NCBI GenBank assembly: GCA_027021335.1
Contig: JALUUO010000062.1
Location: 1-41,045 of the forward strand
DNA from: Nitrospirota bacterium
GTDB lineage: Bacteria; Nitrospirota; Thermodesulfovibrionia; SZUA-242
Length of the DNA stretch: 41,045 nucleotides
Direction of reading: 5' to 3'
The notes under the pieces are model-generated. The model was not told where the DNA came from and ran no database searches. It saw nothing but the letters and a program-made list of their open reading frames with translations. The position numbers were made by a program, and so were the translations under genes. Each line of letters starts with the position of its first letter. Positions within the stretch are counted from its first letter, which is position 1. Below are positions 1 through 9,851 of the stretch, piece after piece.

Positions 1-222
1 TTTATTGAATCAATTGATCCCGATAGATGTTTGGGATGTGGACGGTGTTATAAAGTTTGCGGCAGAGATGTTCTTGCCCTGATAGACAAACCCTTTGAAG
101 GGGATGATGATTATGGTGACGATATGGGAAATAAAGTTATGTCTGTCTCAAACCCGGAAAACTGTATCGGATGTGAAGCATGCTCAAAGACATGCTCAAG
201 AAAATGTCATGAACATATATAA
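1..222 (+). CDS. fdxB: nif-specific ferredoxin III (FdxB), 5' end cut by the window
   Basis: The frame is open from base 1 to a TAA at 220-222, so the start lies outside the window. The visible 73 residues carry two 4Fe-4S motifs, CLGCGRCYKVCGRD near the start and CIGCEACSKTCSRKC near the end, separated by an acidic stretch (EGDDDYGDD). This spacing, the GRCYKVCGRDV wording and the NCIGCEAC second motif match the nif-specific ferredoxin III family (FdxB type), which donates electrons in nitrogenase assembly or function. The usual proline after the last cysteine of each motif is absent. From family knowledge this gene normally sits among nif genes, so a nif cluster probably lies to the left. 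It converges with the large pilin gene; no clear terminator is visible in the 38 bases between them. Confidence 0.85.
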   Translation, partial: FIESIDPDRCLGCGRCYKVCGRDVLALIDKPFEGDDDYGDDMGNKVMSVSNPENCIGCEACSKTCSRKCHEHI

Positions 223-260
223 ATGCAACTCAAACTTTTCAATATATTGTGAAAACAGCC

Positions 261-3200
261 CTATGGACATGTTCTGCTTGTCTGCATATTTGCTGTGATT
301 TCGCTTTCTGATAATGCCCTGTTAAAGATATAGACCTCATCTATCATTCCTATGAACTCTTGGTTAACATCCCAGCCTCCGCCCACGGAATCCTGTTCAG
401 AGGTCAACCAGAGACCGTCTGGAGAAATATCGATTGCAGTAGATGAAACCGAGCCACCGCCAAGGGACAATCCGTCCAAGTAGACCCATTCCTGGACGCC
501 TTCTCTCATCCAGGCAACATGGTGCCATAAACCGTCGGCTATAGACGCAGGTAAGATGTAACTGTTATTCGGCCCCTTTAGATAGGTATTTATTGTTGTG
601 CTGTTAGGTAAAAACAGAAGAAGTTCGTTATTCTGTGAAGCATTTGCCCCTGAAATGACCGCCTGTTGACCGGTTTTGCTGCTGTTTATCCAGGCGGTCA
701 CAGCAAAATTCTGAAGTGTATCAACAGCTTGATAAGGCAGCTTTAGCCTGTCATCATTATCCGCAAACAAGCCGCCACGGCAGAGTTGACCGCCAGCCGT
801 TGTGTCCGCTCCATTGTAGCTCTCTGCATCGTAACCATTGCCTGAAGAATCGATAATATCGGCAGCAGGTGTGCCGCTCCAGGCAAATTCATCCATATGG
901 TATTCAGCCACTGCTCCGGTATAACAGCCGCCCGTGCAGGAGGAACTGCCAAGGCTGTAAAGCTGGGCTATATCTATTGTACTTAGACCCTTTTGGTACA
1001 GCATCACCTCATCCACCCTGCCGTCCAGGCAGTAAGAGCCGCTCCAGGCACAACCTATTGTGAATGGATCAGAAGATGTACGTGGTATTTGCGAGTAATT
1101 CAGTGATCCCTGCTCTACATTATCTATGTATATCTTCATGGTTACTCCGTCGTATACTCCAACCACATGATGCCAGTTGCCGTCACTTACGGATACGCTT
1201 GAATAAAGATTACCGTTACCACCGTCTGAGTATATTTGAAAAAGTATCAGACCGTCGTTGCGCAGCCAGAGACCGTAGTTACGGTTGGTGGAATCCCCTT
1301 TGCCTGCAAGCCGCGCCCAGCTTGCCGGGTTGTTATTAACCCTTACCCACAAGGCAAGAGAAAGGGGAGCCGTAAGCTGCATAGCAGGATCATCAGAAAC
1401 ACTGACGTAGTCATTTGTTCCATCAAAAAACCCGGCCTTGCAGAGCTTACCGGCTTCAGTGGTCTGCGCTCCATTTTGGGCAGTACCGTCCAGATTGTTA
1501 CCGCTTGAATCTTTCACCTCAAGGGCTGTCCCGTTCCACGAACACTCATCCAATCTCCATTCTCCCACCATACCGGCATAATAAGGGGAGTCGCTTCCAT
1601 CACTGGTAACCTCAAGCGTATAGAAACCGGTCGTTACATCGTTGTCAATGCATGTTGCATCGCGGACCGAGAGAGAAAATTGAGTTGTAATCGTGCTGGA
1701 TATGCCGGATTTACGGAACCTGGCTGTAGCTGGACCGGTTTTAATAATTTCAAAGCCACCCGGATCAGTGCCCAGCCAATTTATCTGCCAGTTTTCCATC
1801 TCACCTAACCGTGGTCCGCTCACCGTGAAGTCCCAGTAACATGTGGAAGAGTTACAGGTTAGAGCAGCAGGAGCAGGTGTAACACTTAGCGTACCGTTAG
1901 ATATATTAACCGGCAGCGCCACCTCGTCCATGCGGCTGCCGGCATCAGTTACCCGCAACAAAACATTATGGGTGCCGGCACAGGCATCAATAACAGTTGT
2001 CTGAACCGGACTGCATCCGGAACCGGTGCAAAGGTGACCGGTTACAGAGTTATCCATAGAAATACCTGGAATATCCGAAGAAACAAGCTCCCATCCATAG
2101 GGGGAAGTTCCTCCGGTTGCAGCAGGGGTAAAACTGTAATTAGTCTGACCTATGACTGCCGGGTCCATAGCCGTGCTGGTAATTACTACAGAGTCAGCAG
2201 AACAGTCCCTGGTTGCCTCCATATCCGTCTTGATCTCATTTTCAGCCAGGGCACGGTTATATATTTTCAACTCATCTATCATGCCGCCAAAAAAATTACG
2301 GGGACTGACACTGCCCCTGGCCCCGATCAAAAATCTGCTTGAGTTACCGCCTATAGCGCCAGTCTGATCTCTGGAGAAAACCTCCTCACCATCTTTATAG
2401 AGAATCTGCTGTACTCCGTCATACACCGTGGTTACATAAATCCAGGTATCCTGGGTGACAGAAAAACTAGTGCCGCCGGTCCATACCCAGTACGGCTGCC
2501 ATGCGTACTGTAGGTAGCCGCCATTGACCCTGGCTTCGTAGAGGTTTTCCTTGTTATAAATAATGTTTTCGCTGGATGAGCCGTCCCAATTGATCCAGGC
2601 GGAGACCGTCCACCTGTCTGCATCTGGATCGAGATCGCCGTCAGGCGGATCTCCATGATCCAGGTATCCTCCGTTATTAGCATCCACGCGTGTAAAAACT
2701 CCGGCCCTGCATACCCTGCCGCCGGAAGGGGTTGTCTGAACAGGCAAAGAGCCGGAGCCGCGCGAACCGGCAACACCAGCACTTACTCCGGTACCGGAAT
2801 CCACCACTTCATCTGCCGTTCCACTCCATGGAAAGTTTTCCATCCTGAAATCCGAAACCGCCCCTGTATAACAAGATCCCGGGCACGAAGACCTGGTCAT
2901 ATTGTATAGGTCGACCACATCTTTCTCGGTCAATTCCCGCTTAAATACCATCACCTCATCGATCAGACCATTAAACCCGTTGTTTGTATTAGGGTAGTAC
3001 CCCCCTATTACAAATGTCTCGGCATCATGAATATCACTGGTTAAATTATCAGTGGCAGTTGCTTTCAACACGCCGTCAACATAAAGTTTTGCACCATTAA
3101 TCGAGTCATAAGTGTAGACTGCATGATGCCACTTGTTGTCATTATAAAGCTCGGCTGTGTATCTTATCTGTCCGCCACGTGTACCAGTATTTTCATCTGC

Positions 3201-5036
3201 AACCCAGGCACGAAGTGCTCCTTCAGGCGGATAGTAGGATGAATCGAAACACAAAGCCGTACTCCAGCCGGCACTGCCGGCCGCATCCGAAAACTCGATC
3301 AGCCTGGGGTAATTACCGCCGCCCCCCGGAGACTTAAACCAAGCGGCCAAGGTTACCTGGTTACTTAGAACCATGATATCGCTGCCGGTAAGAACATCAC
3401 TCACAATTTTATCATCAGCACCGTCAAACGATGCAGCACGGCATATTTTGCCGCTATGACTCGCATTAAGACCACCTTCGGCACGGCCATAGTGCATCAG
3501 GTCACCAAGAGAATCTGCTACATCGTAACTTGTTCCGCTCCAGACTGTGCACTCATCAAATCGCCACTCCGCCTCCAGCCCCTCGGAGTACGGAGCAGCT
3601 GCACCAGACGAAGTTATTTCAATTCCATAGGTTGCGGAAACCTCGTTGGCAGGACAACCATTGTCCACAGCTCTTATGGTAACCGTATTATCGTAAACAC
3701 CGGAGCTGCTACTCTTCCAGAAATCCGCAACAGCAGGAGAATCAGTAAGCGTGTCTATCTGAAAACCTCCAGGATCTCCTGCTCCCCAGTCTGCAATCGA
3801 CCAGGTGAACGGTCCCATGTAATCACCATCAGCACTGAACTGCCTGGAAAAAGTGGATGAAACTACATATAAATCCGGATCAGGCAGTTCACTTGTGGTC
3901 GGCCTTATGGTCAACGTTCCCTGAATAACACTGATTTCAAAGTTCGCCTCGTCGTAATCATAGGTACAACTGCTTGACGATGCGGGAGTACGGTCCGTTG
4001 CTCGAACTGTTATGTTGTAGGGAGAGTCGGTATAGCATACATCCAATGTTCCGGTTATCTGTCCTGACAAATAATTTATAGTGATTTTACCGGCCAACGC
4101 TGCAGGAACAGACTCAAGTGACCAGTAGTACTGTGGATACGATTCGCCGCCGTTGGCCTGAAATGTGTGAGAAAGAGTTCCGCCTATTACGGTGTTTGGT
4201 ATCGTACTTTGAACGATGGTTACACAGGGAGCGGCAGTACAGTTAGGGTCTGCGGCACAATTAGGGTCTGCGCAGTCAATGAGCTGATCGCCATCATCAT
4301 CAGTGCCGTTGCTGCAGTTTTCCGTGCCAACTCCTCCTCCACCGCCGCCGCCACCGCCGATACAATTTACCTGGTTAAGCTCACTTAGTGAAAAGGCCCT
4401 GACGATATCGTCATACGTGAACGACTGGATCTTTCCAGGCATGTTAAAACCGGTACCCACCAAGCCGTTACATTCATCAAAAAAACCGTTCTGGGCATCA
4501 AGATCCTTGGGGCCGCCGCTTGCAACTACGTAGGCCTGGTTACTAGAATTGGAGGAACCAGCACCAGTGCACGGTTCAGCTGTTGTTGTATAAATCTTGT
4601 TTATGTCAAACACGGCTGTAATAGAGCTGCTTATAGCTGTGCAGAAAGTGTTTGCATCAGCAAAAGAGATACTCAAATCATCATACACAGCGTACCGTAC
4701 AGGCTGCTGCCAAGCATCAAGATTATTCGAAAGGCCAAGGGTTATATAAGGAAGCTCACCGGCACTGTCTATCCCCGTACAAGGCGTATCTTCAGCTCCG
4801 TCGCCGTCACGGTCCGGACAGGGAAGACGGTGATTGGCAATACTGTAGCCTTCCAGCGCATGGTCCATCTTTTCAAGGATAGCACGTGCTTTTTTGGTTT
4901 TTGTGGTTTGAATAAGCGAAGGCAGCACCGTAGCAATTATCGAGACCACGATACCGATAATAACCATGACAACAGCAAGCTCTACAAGTGTAAAACCGGA
5001 TGAACAGGTGTCTTTGACTCTATGGGCCTTAATCAT
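261..5036 (-). CDS. giant pseudopilin-like protein with four LamG/concanavalin-like domains
   Basis: A 1591-residue protein that begins with a class III signal: a short basic leader, then SSG|FTLVELAVVMVIIGIV, the prepilin-peptidase cleavage and methylation motif with the conserved Glu at position 5 of the mature chain. The first ~230 residues look like a pseudopilin globular domain. A nine-glycine linker and a DDDGD-type Asp-rich, Cys-containing motif (NGTDDDGDQLIDCADPNC) follow. The rest alternates Ig-like segments with four LamG (concanavalin-like) modules, each opening with a variant of W-[RH]-x-[DM]-E and closing with a variant of LSExEI...R-x-C. LamG modules of this style are known from MshQ-like proteins of MSHA pili. 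I infer a surface adhesin displayed on a type IV pilus or type II secretion pseudopilus. It is far longer than ordinary pseudopilins (150-300 residues). It lies 68 bp downstream of the PilZ/DnaJ gene on the same strand. Binding partner unknown. Confidence 0.85.
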   Translation of the reverse strand: MIKAHRVKDTCSSGFTLVELAVVMVIIGIVVSIIATVLPSLIQTTKTKKARAILEKMDHALEGYSIANHRLPCPDRDGDGAEDTPCTGIDSAGELPYITLGLSNNLDAWQQPVRYAVYDDLSISFADANTFCTAISSSITAVFDINKIYTTTAEPCTGAGSSNSSNQAYVVASGGPKDLDAQNGFFDECNGLVGTGFNMPGKIQSFTYDDIVRAFSLSELNQVNCIGGGGGGGGGVGTENCSNGTDDDGDQLIDCADPNCAADPNCTAAPCVTIVQSTIPNTVIGGTLSHTFQANGGESYPQYYWSLESVPAALAGKITINYLSGQITGTLDVCYTDSPYNITVRATDRTPASSSSCTYDYDEANFEISVIQGTLTIRPTTSELPDPDLYVVSSTFSRQFSADGDYMGPFTWSIADWGAGDPGGFQIDTLTDSPAVADFWKSSSSGVYDNTVTIRAVDNGCPANEVSATYGIEITSSGAAAPYSEGLEAEWRFDECTVWSGTSYDVADSLGDLMHYGRAEGGLNASHSGKICRAASFDGADDKIVSDVLTGSDIMVLSNQVTLAAWFKSPGGGGNYPRLIEFSDAAGSAGWSTALCFDSSYYPPEGALRAWVADENTGTRGGQIRYTAELYNDNKWHHAVYTYDSINGAKLYVDGVLKATATDNLTSDIHDAETFVIGGYYPNTNNGFNGLIDEVMVFKRELTEKDVVDLYNMTRSSCPGSCYTGAVSDFRMENFPWSGTADEVVDSGTGVSAGVAGSRGSGSLPVQTTPSGGRVCRAGVFTRVDANNGGYLDHGDPPDGDLDPDADRWTVSAWINWDGSSSENIIYNKENLYEARVNGGYLQYAWQPYWVWTGGTSFSVTQDTWIYVTTVYDGVQQILYKDGEEVFSRDQTGAIGGNSSRFLIGARGSVSPRNFFGGMIDELKIYNRALAENEIKTDMEATRDCSADSVVITSTAMDPAVIGQTNYSFTPAATGGTSPYGWELVSSDIPGISMDNSVTGHLCTGSGCSPVQTTVIDACAGTHNVLLRVTDAGSRMDEVALPVNISNGTLSVTPAPAALTCNSSTCYWDFTVSGPRLGEMENWQINWLGTDPGGFEIIKTGPATARFRKSGISSTITTQFSLSVRDATCIDNDVTTGFYTLEVTSDGSDSPYYAGMVGEWRLDECSWNGTALEVKDSSGNNLDGTAQNGAQTTEAGKLCKAGFFDGTNDYVSVSDDPAMQLTAPLSLALWVRVNNNPASWARLAGKGDSTNRNYGLWLRNDGLILFQIYSDGGNGNLYSSVSVSDGNWHHVVGVYDGVTMKIYIDNVEQGSLNYSQIPRTSSDPFTIGCAWSGSYCLDGRVDEVMLYQKGLSTIDIAQLYSLGSSSCTGGCYTGAVAEYHMDEFAWSGTPAADIIDSSGNGYDAESYNGADTTAGGQLCRGGLFADNDDRLKLPYQAVDTLQNFAVTAWINSSKTGQQAVISGANASQNNELLLFLPNSTTINTYLKGPNNSYILPASIADGLWHHVAWMREGVQEWVYLDGLSLGGGSVSSTAIDISPDGLWLTSEQDSVGGGWDVNQEFIGMIDEVYIFNRALSESEITANMQTSRTCP

Positions 5037-5104
5037 ATTGTTCCGGCAAGCTTCAACCTAACCACCTGAAGTTAGGGCTTGTTACAAACGATTCCTTGGC
5101 AAAG

Positions 5105-6823
5105 TCACCGTTTTGCCACAACTTTGTTCACGGCTGCAAGGCCTTGCCGGGCAGCATCACTGTCCGGATCCATATTAAGAACCTCTTTAAAAATCTTTTT
5201 AGCGCGTATAGGCAGCCTGGCTTTAAGGTAAAGTCTACCGAGCTCCAGAAGATATCTGGAATTGTACGGCTCTTTTTCTATAGACTTCAGGAAACACTCT
5301 TCTGCTTCTTTCAGCCTTTTCGGCACCAGGGAAAGCGCCTTGCCGGCGGCAAAGTGGTAGAGCCCCTTTTCCGGCTCAAGCCGCGCAGCCATACGAAACA
5401 TCTCTGCCGCTGCAGCAAAATCCTCTTTGCCGTATTTTATATTTCCCCACTTGTAAAGATCATCTGCAGACTGTTTATAGCCCTGCCCCTTTTTAACTGA
5501 TGATACGGCTTCCAGGCGTTTTGCTTTGAGTGTTTCATCGTATTTTTTACGTCTTAACTCATCAGACAGAAGATCATGCGCATCGTTTACCCTGCTGAAT
5601 ATATCGTTCAGCTTCGACTCATAGCCCTTGCCCAGCCGGTGATGCAGATCCGGATGAAAGTCCCTGGCCATGGAATAATATGCCTTCCTGATTTCATCGT
5701 AACCTGCGGACGTCGGCACACCCAGAATTTCGTAGTGATTTTTACTGTCAAGCTGAAAATGCATCCTATCGATTCGGGACTCGATCTCTGTCACTTCTGA
5801 AGTCGAATCTTTTTCGGGGATTTCGCTTTCAGGAATGGATTCTCCAAGCTCTACCAGATAGGAACCGGTTAGAACACTGGCCGCCCTCAAAACCGTCTCC
5901 TCGGACAGTGAACAACCATTCATAATCTGACGGATAGATGTTCTGCCATCTACGAGCTTCAACACCGTTTTTTCATCTTCTGTAAGAGTAATACTCTGAA
6001 ACAGGTGTAATGGATCAGTACTGACGGACAGTGGAATATCAATTATAGGCGACAACATCTCTTTCAGGCGACCCAGCGAAATCATTCGAGTTCCGAAAAC
6101 AATAAGATCAGCATTGCTGACATCAAGCTTACCGCTTTCCACAGGTGGACGTCGGCCTTCTAAGAATTCGAATTCGCCCTCGGACCAGCCAAAGATTCCC
6201 TTAACTATTTCCTTAGTTCTAAAGATATCGGCTCCTGCAATATCGTCAGCATTTAAACATCCGAACTCCAAAAGAAATTTATCCATGTTTTCATTTGGTG
6301 ACCTCATGTGCGCATCCCACACATTGTCGAAGTCTGTCTGACTTATTCTACCCGCCCTAACCAGTAACGCAGGAAAAGTGTCGAACTCCTGGTTGGAATC
6401 AGCAAACACAATATCACCCATATCAATAAAAATACTCTTAATCGTGGAACCACGGGTAAATCTAAGTTCTCCTGAAACTCTACGGTCCATCAAAGTAAAA
6501 AGAAGCTCGGTAAGGCTGATTGTACTGATATTGCCCTGCCTGGGAAGAACCTTCTCAACCCCCACAAACACACAGTCCGAACGACTGCTAACCCAAACAA
6601 CACAAACATCAGAGACCGAGTTTATCTCGTTAAATGATACCTTGTACTTATCACCAGGAGCCACAGCAAATCCAGGCTCAAGCATAAGCTTAAAACCGAA
6701 AGACGATACATCCACAGTCCGGGCATAGATGTTTCTATTACCAGTACCTAAGAGCGAAGCATTCAGTCTTCTCCTTACACGCCGGCTTCGCCTGCGTTCT
6801 TCATTTGTGCCGGATTTTTCCAT
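5105..6823 (-). CDS. PilZ - PATAN (DUF4388) - DnaJ - TPR multidomain protein
   Basis: A 572-residue soluble protein. Residues ~8-95 form a PilZ domain with an Arg-rich start (RRRSRRVRRR) and the DVSSFG form of the (D/N)xSxxG c-di-GMP motif at 39-44. Residues ~97-225 resemble the PATAN/DUF4388 domain (two-part GELRF...FIDMGDIVFA signature), followed by a winged-helix-like segment to ~325. A J domain lies at ~363-430 with the HPD triad at 390-392. Three to four TPR-like repeats run from ~450 to the end. Family knowledge: PilZ binds c-di-GMP, PATAN domains occur in motility and polarity regulators, J domains recruit Hsp70. I infer a c-di-GMP-responsive regulator or assembly factor, perhaps for surface structures, since the next gene downstream is the giant pilin. 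No signal peptide is seen. Confidence 0.85.
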   Translation of the reverse strand: MEKSGTNEERRRSRRVRRRLNASLLGTGNRNIYARTVDVSSFGFKLMLEPGFAVAPGDKYKVSFNEINSVSDVCVVWVSSRSDCVFVGVEKVLPRQGNISTISLTELLFTLMDRRVSGELRFTRGSTIKSIFIDMGDIVFADSNQEFDTFPALLVRAGRISQTDFDNVWDAHMRSPNENMDKFLLEFGCLNADDIAGADIFRTKEIVKGIFGWSEGEFEFLEGRRPPVESGKLDVSNADLIVFGTRMISLGRLKEMLSPIIDIPLSVSTDPLHLFQSITLTEDEKTVLKLVDGRTSIRQIMNGCSLSEETVLRAASVLTGSYLVELGESIPESEIPEKDSTSEVTEIESRIDRMHFQLDSKNHYEILGVPTSAGYDEIRKAYYSMARDFHPDLHHRLGKGYESKLNDIFSRVNDAHDLLSDELRRKKYDETLKAKRLEAVSSVKKGQGYKQSADDLYKWGNIKYGKEDFAAAAEMFRMAARLEPEKGLYHFAAGKALSLVPKRLKEAEECFLKSIEKEPYNSRYLLELGRLYLKARLPIRAKKIFKEVLNMDPDSDAARQGLAAVNKVVAKR

Positions 6824-6908
6824 GTCTAACTTCGAGCTTTCCTACCTTATTATTCGGCCTTTGCCAGCAAGTACTTAAACAAATTAATAAGCTATTTAGC
6901 TTTTATTT

Positions 6909-7235
6909 CTAGAGGGTTTCGGAGACATTATCAAGTCGCAAAAGGTACTCATTCCACTCTAGCGGCAAAAGATGTTTCTTTTTGTTGTTACACCCCTTGC
7001 AGGCAGGTACACAGTTGGATTTTGTGGTCTTCCCCCCCCGGATTATCGGAACCATATGATCCATTGTCAGGGCCTCCGATAAAAAACTGCCGCCGCAGTA
7101 GTGGCACAGACCTTGTTCACACTTCCGTTTCCACCACTGGGTGCGGCGAAGTTCACGGGCCTTTCTCTTTTCTCTACTTACATCTTCCCGGCTGACTTCC
7201 ACAAAGAAGTTCACTTGAGCCTCATTTCTCTGCAC
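6909..7235 (-). CDS. HNH endonuclease family protein
   Basis: A small protein (108 residues) with a clear HNH fold: CHYCGG, then [11 protein letters not shown], then [14 protein letters not shown], giving the two CxxC zinc pairs and the H...N...N/K core. Small free-standing HNH proteins of this kind are common and most have unknown substrates. The frame opens at a GTG at 7235 that overlaps rnhA by 25 bp; a second GTG at 7214 gives a four-base GTGA overlap with the rnhA stop and has GAGG just upstream, so a 101-residue product is equally or more likely. It follows murA and rnhA in one tight minus-strand run. A run of eight G on the coding strand encodes part of the RGGK stretch (7032-7039). 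Confidence 0.85.
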   Translation of the reverse strand: MQRNEAQVNFFVEVSREDVSREKRKARELRRTQWWKRKCEQGLCHYCGGSFLSEALTMDHMVPIIRGGKTTKSNCVPACKGCNNKKKHLLPLEWNEYLLRLDNVSETL

Positions 7236-7675
7236 TTATTTATCGCCTCCCGTGCCAGACGATCACACTTCTCATTTTCTGAATGCCCATCATGCCCCCT
7301 CACCCATTGCCAGGTAATATCATATTTTTCCGTCAGCCTAAGGAGATTCAGCCAGAGATCCTTGTTTAAAACGTCCTTCTTTCCTGATGTCTTCCAGGAA
7401 TTTTTCTTCCAGTTATGAATCCACTCGGTTATGCCTTTTACTACATACTTGGAGTCGGTAACGACACAAACACGGCAGGACCGTTTTAACGACTCAAGAG
7501 CACGGATCACAGCCATAAGTTCCATTCGATTATTAGTCGTTTCAGCCTCAAACCCGGAGAGTTCTTTTTGCTGCCCCTTGTATCGGAGAATCGCTCCGTA
7601 TCCACCCACACCTGGGTTCCCGCTGCAAGCACCATCGGTAAATATCTCTACAAGGTCGGTGTTGTCTTTTTTCAC
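7211..7675 (-). CDS. rnhA: ribonuclease HI
   Basis: A 154-residue enzyme that cuts the RNA strand of RNA-DNA hybrids, for example R-loops and replication primers. All family landmarks are present: [11 protein letters not shown] with the first catalytic Asp, NNRMEL with the catalytic Glu, TDSKYV with the second Asp, and [17 protein letters not shown] with the His and last Asp. Length is normal for bacterial RNase HI. It starts with GTG at 7675, sharing one base with the murA stop (TAGTG), so translation is probably coupled to murA. Its 3' end overlaps the HNH gene. Confidence 0.97.
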   Translation of the reverse strand: MKKDNTDLVEIFTDGACSGNPGVGGYGAILRYKGQQKELSGFEAETTNNRMELMAVIRALESLKRSCRVCVVTDSKYVVKGITEWIHNWKKNSWKTSGKKDVLNKDLWLNLLRLTEKYDITWQWVRGHDGHSENEKCDRLAREAINKCREMRLK

Positions 7676-8931
7676 TAATCCTTTTCCCTCACAATATCTG
7701 CACCTACAGCCAAAAGTTTTTTCTCTATTGCCTCATAGCCCCGGTCCAGGTGATATATACGACATACCGTTGTTTTACCTTCTGCCACCAAACCGGCCAG
7801 AACCAATGAGGCGCTTGCCCGTAAATCTGTCGCCATCACCTGAGCCCCACGAAGCCGCGACACTCCTTTTACCATGGCCACAGCACCATCAACTCTTATT
7901 TCAGCACCCAGCCTGTCCAGTTCGGCCACATGCATATACCTGTTTTCGAAAATACTCTCCGTGATTATACTGGTACCTTCGGCAACAGATAAAAGAGTCA
8001 TCAACTGAGCCTGCATATCTGTCGGAAAACCCGGATACGGCATAGTTTTAAAGTTCACAGCCTGTAATTTTCCGTCAGACCAAACACGTATTCCATCAGG
8101 AGAATCATCTGATACACTGATCCCGGCCTCACATAGTTTTTCTATCACAGATCTCAAGTCATCCGGTCTTGCTCCTCTGATGAACAGATTCCCTCCTGTT
8201 ATTGCCGCTGCAACCATAAAGGTTGCAGTCTCTATGCGATCTGCAATAACCGAATGTGAGACAGGTTTCAGATCATCCACCCCAAAAATACGAATCTTTG
8301 AAGTCCCGGCACCTTCGATCTTCGCCCCCATTTTCTGAAGAGAATCAGCAAGATCAACTACCTCCGGCTCGCATGCTGCGTTTTCTATAACAGTTTCGCC
8401 ATCAGCCAATGTGGCTGCCATCATCAGGTTTTCAGTACCGGTAACAGTGGGGATATCAAAACTTATATGAGCGCCGTGAAGACGTGATGCGTAGGCTTTT
8501 ACATAACCATCTTCCAAAACAATATCCGCACCCATTTTTTGAAGGCTTTCAAGGTGAATGTTTATCGGACGGGCACCAATAGCGCACCCACCGGGAAGTG
8601 AGACAATTGCTTTCCCCATCCTGGCCAGAAGCGGCCCGAGCACAAGCACCGAAGCCCGCATGGTTCTAACCAGATGATATGGTGCCGTCATACCATTCAT
8701 AGCAGTGGTATCTACCGTCACAGAGGAATTTGAAGCCGAAAATTCAGCGCCCATGTTTTCAAGAAGGTGTCCCATAGTCTCAACATCTTTTAGATCCGGG
8801 ACATTCGACATGGTAGAGACACCAGAAGCTAGAATCGCAGAAGCCATGAGCGGAAGCACAGAGTTCTTGGCTCCGCTTATCTTTACCTCACCATGCAACC
8901 GCCGGCCGCCTTTTATAATCAATTTATCCAC
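7675..8931 (-). CDS. murA: UDP-N-acetylglucosamine 1-carboxyvinyltransferase
   Basis: A 418-residue cytoplasmic enzyme for the first committed step of peptidoglycan synthesis: transfer of enolpyruvate from PEP to UDP-GlcNAc. Seen in the sequence: GAKNSVLP near residue 20 with the conserved Lys-Asn pair, the [10 protein letters not shown] loop with the active-site Cys (the fosfomycin target), and the repeated inside-out alpha/beta barrel halves. Length matches the family. It heads the murA-rnhA-HNH run, and its start is nine bases upstream of the PhzF gene's 3' end in the same direction. Confidence 0.97.
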   Translation of the reverse strand: MDKLIIKGGRRLHGEVKISGAKNSVLPLMASAILASGVSTMSNVPDLKDVETMGHLLENMGAEFSASNSSVTVDTTAMNGMTAPYHLVRTMRASVLVLGPLLARMGKAIVSLPGGCAIGARPINIHLESLQKMGADIVLEDGYVKAYASRLHGAHISFDIPTVTGTENLMMAATLADGETVIENAACEPEVVDLADSLQKMGAKIEGAGTSKIRIFGVDDLKPVSHSVIADRIETATFMVAAAITGGNLFIRGARPDDLRSVIEKLCEAGISVSDDSPDGIRVWSDGKLQAVNFKTMPYPGFPTDMQAQLMTLLSVAEGTSIITESIFENRYMHVAELDRLGAEIRVDGAVAMVKGVSRLRGAQVMATDLRASASLVLAGLVAEGKTTVCRIYHLDRGYEAIEKKLLAVGADIVREKD

Positions 8932-8939
8932 GATTCACT

Positions 8940-9842
8940 CTAGTTAAAACGGTTAAAAAAAAATCCCTTGGCAACCTTTATAACCGTTCCACCAACAAAG
9001 ATATCTATTTCACTTTGATTCCCTTCAGCCTTAAGGAAAATCAGTGAAGGCCTTCCCATATCATAACCTTGTTCAATTCTAATATTAATACTATTAGCAC
9101 CAAAATAGCTGTATTTAACCAGATATGCCGCCAAACAACCATTTGCGCTCCCAGTAGCCGGATCTTCGGGAATACCATAATACTCTGCAAAAACCCGCAC
9201 ACTTAGGTCATTCCTGGAACTGTTAGTCTCCGGACAGAAAACCAAAACGGCTTTAGCCCATTCATTTTTAATCTTGTTAAAATACTCTGCCTTGTTCAGC
9301 TTAACACGTTTTAAAGCATCCATATTTTTCAATGGAACAATAATAAAAGGAAACCCTGTTGAAATAGCTTCAATAGGAAACCTATCATCAAAATCTTCTT
9401 CTTCAAGACTTAAAACAGACGAAAATGCTTTGACATCAAACAAACGACCAAAACTCGGAGAAAACTGTTTCATCCATAATACATCCATATTACAATCAGC
9501 AGCAGTGCTGAAAGTCACAGAAACTCGTCCTGCTTTTAGGTTTAAGGTTACGATTTCAACAGGATCTTGGAGAATCTCGTTGCGAATGATATAAGCGGTT
9601 CCAAGTGATGGATGACCTGCGAATGGAATTTCTTTTTGTGGAGTAAAAATACGAACATCAAAACCACCGTTTTGTTGCTCGCCAGAAAGAATGAATGTTG
9701 TTTCGGAATAGTTTAGTTCTCTTGCAATTTGCTGCATTTCGAGGCCGGAAATATCCTCTGAACAGCTAAAAACAGCAAGTTGGTTTCCCTCATACTTTTG
9801 TTCCGCAAACACATCAAGTATGTAAAAAACAGACCTTTCCAT
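8940..9842 (-). CDS. PhzF-family isomerase-like protein
   Basis: A 300-residue protein of the PhzF/diaminopimelate epimerase-like fold. Signature stretches are YEGNQLAVF near the start, ELNYSETTF carrying the conserved catalytic Glu (about residue 46), IPFAGHPSLGTA, and PEDPATGSANGCLAAYL near residue 220. Known members catalyse isomerisations, such as the phenazine precursor step, but most genomic copies have no assigned substrate. No phenazine or other pathway genes lie nearby, so only the family can be named. It follows the rubrerythrin-like gene by nine bases and precedes murA, consistent with co-transcription. Confidence 0.9.
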   Translation of the reverse strand: MERSVFYILDVFAEQKYEGNQLAVFSCSEDISGLEMQQIARELNYSETTFILSGEQQNGGFDVRIFTPQKEIPFAGHPSLGTAYIIRNEILQDPVEIVTLNLKAGRVSVTFSTAADCNMDVLWMKQFSPSFGRLFDVKAFSSVLSLEEEDFDDRFPIEAISTGFPFIIVPLKNMDALKRVKLNKAEYFNKIKNEWAKAVLVFCPETNSSRNDLSVRVFAEYYGIPEDPATGSANGCLAAYLVKYSYFGANSINIRIEQGYDMGRPSLIFLKAEGNQSEIDIFVGGTVIKVAKGFFFNRFN

Positions 9843-9851
9843 AACATCTGC

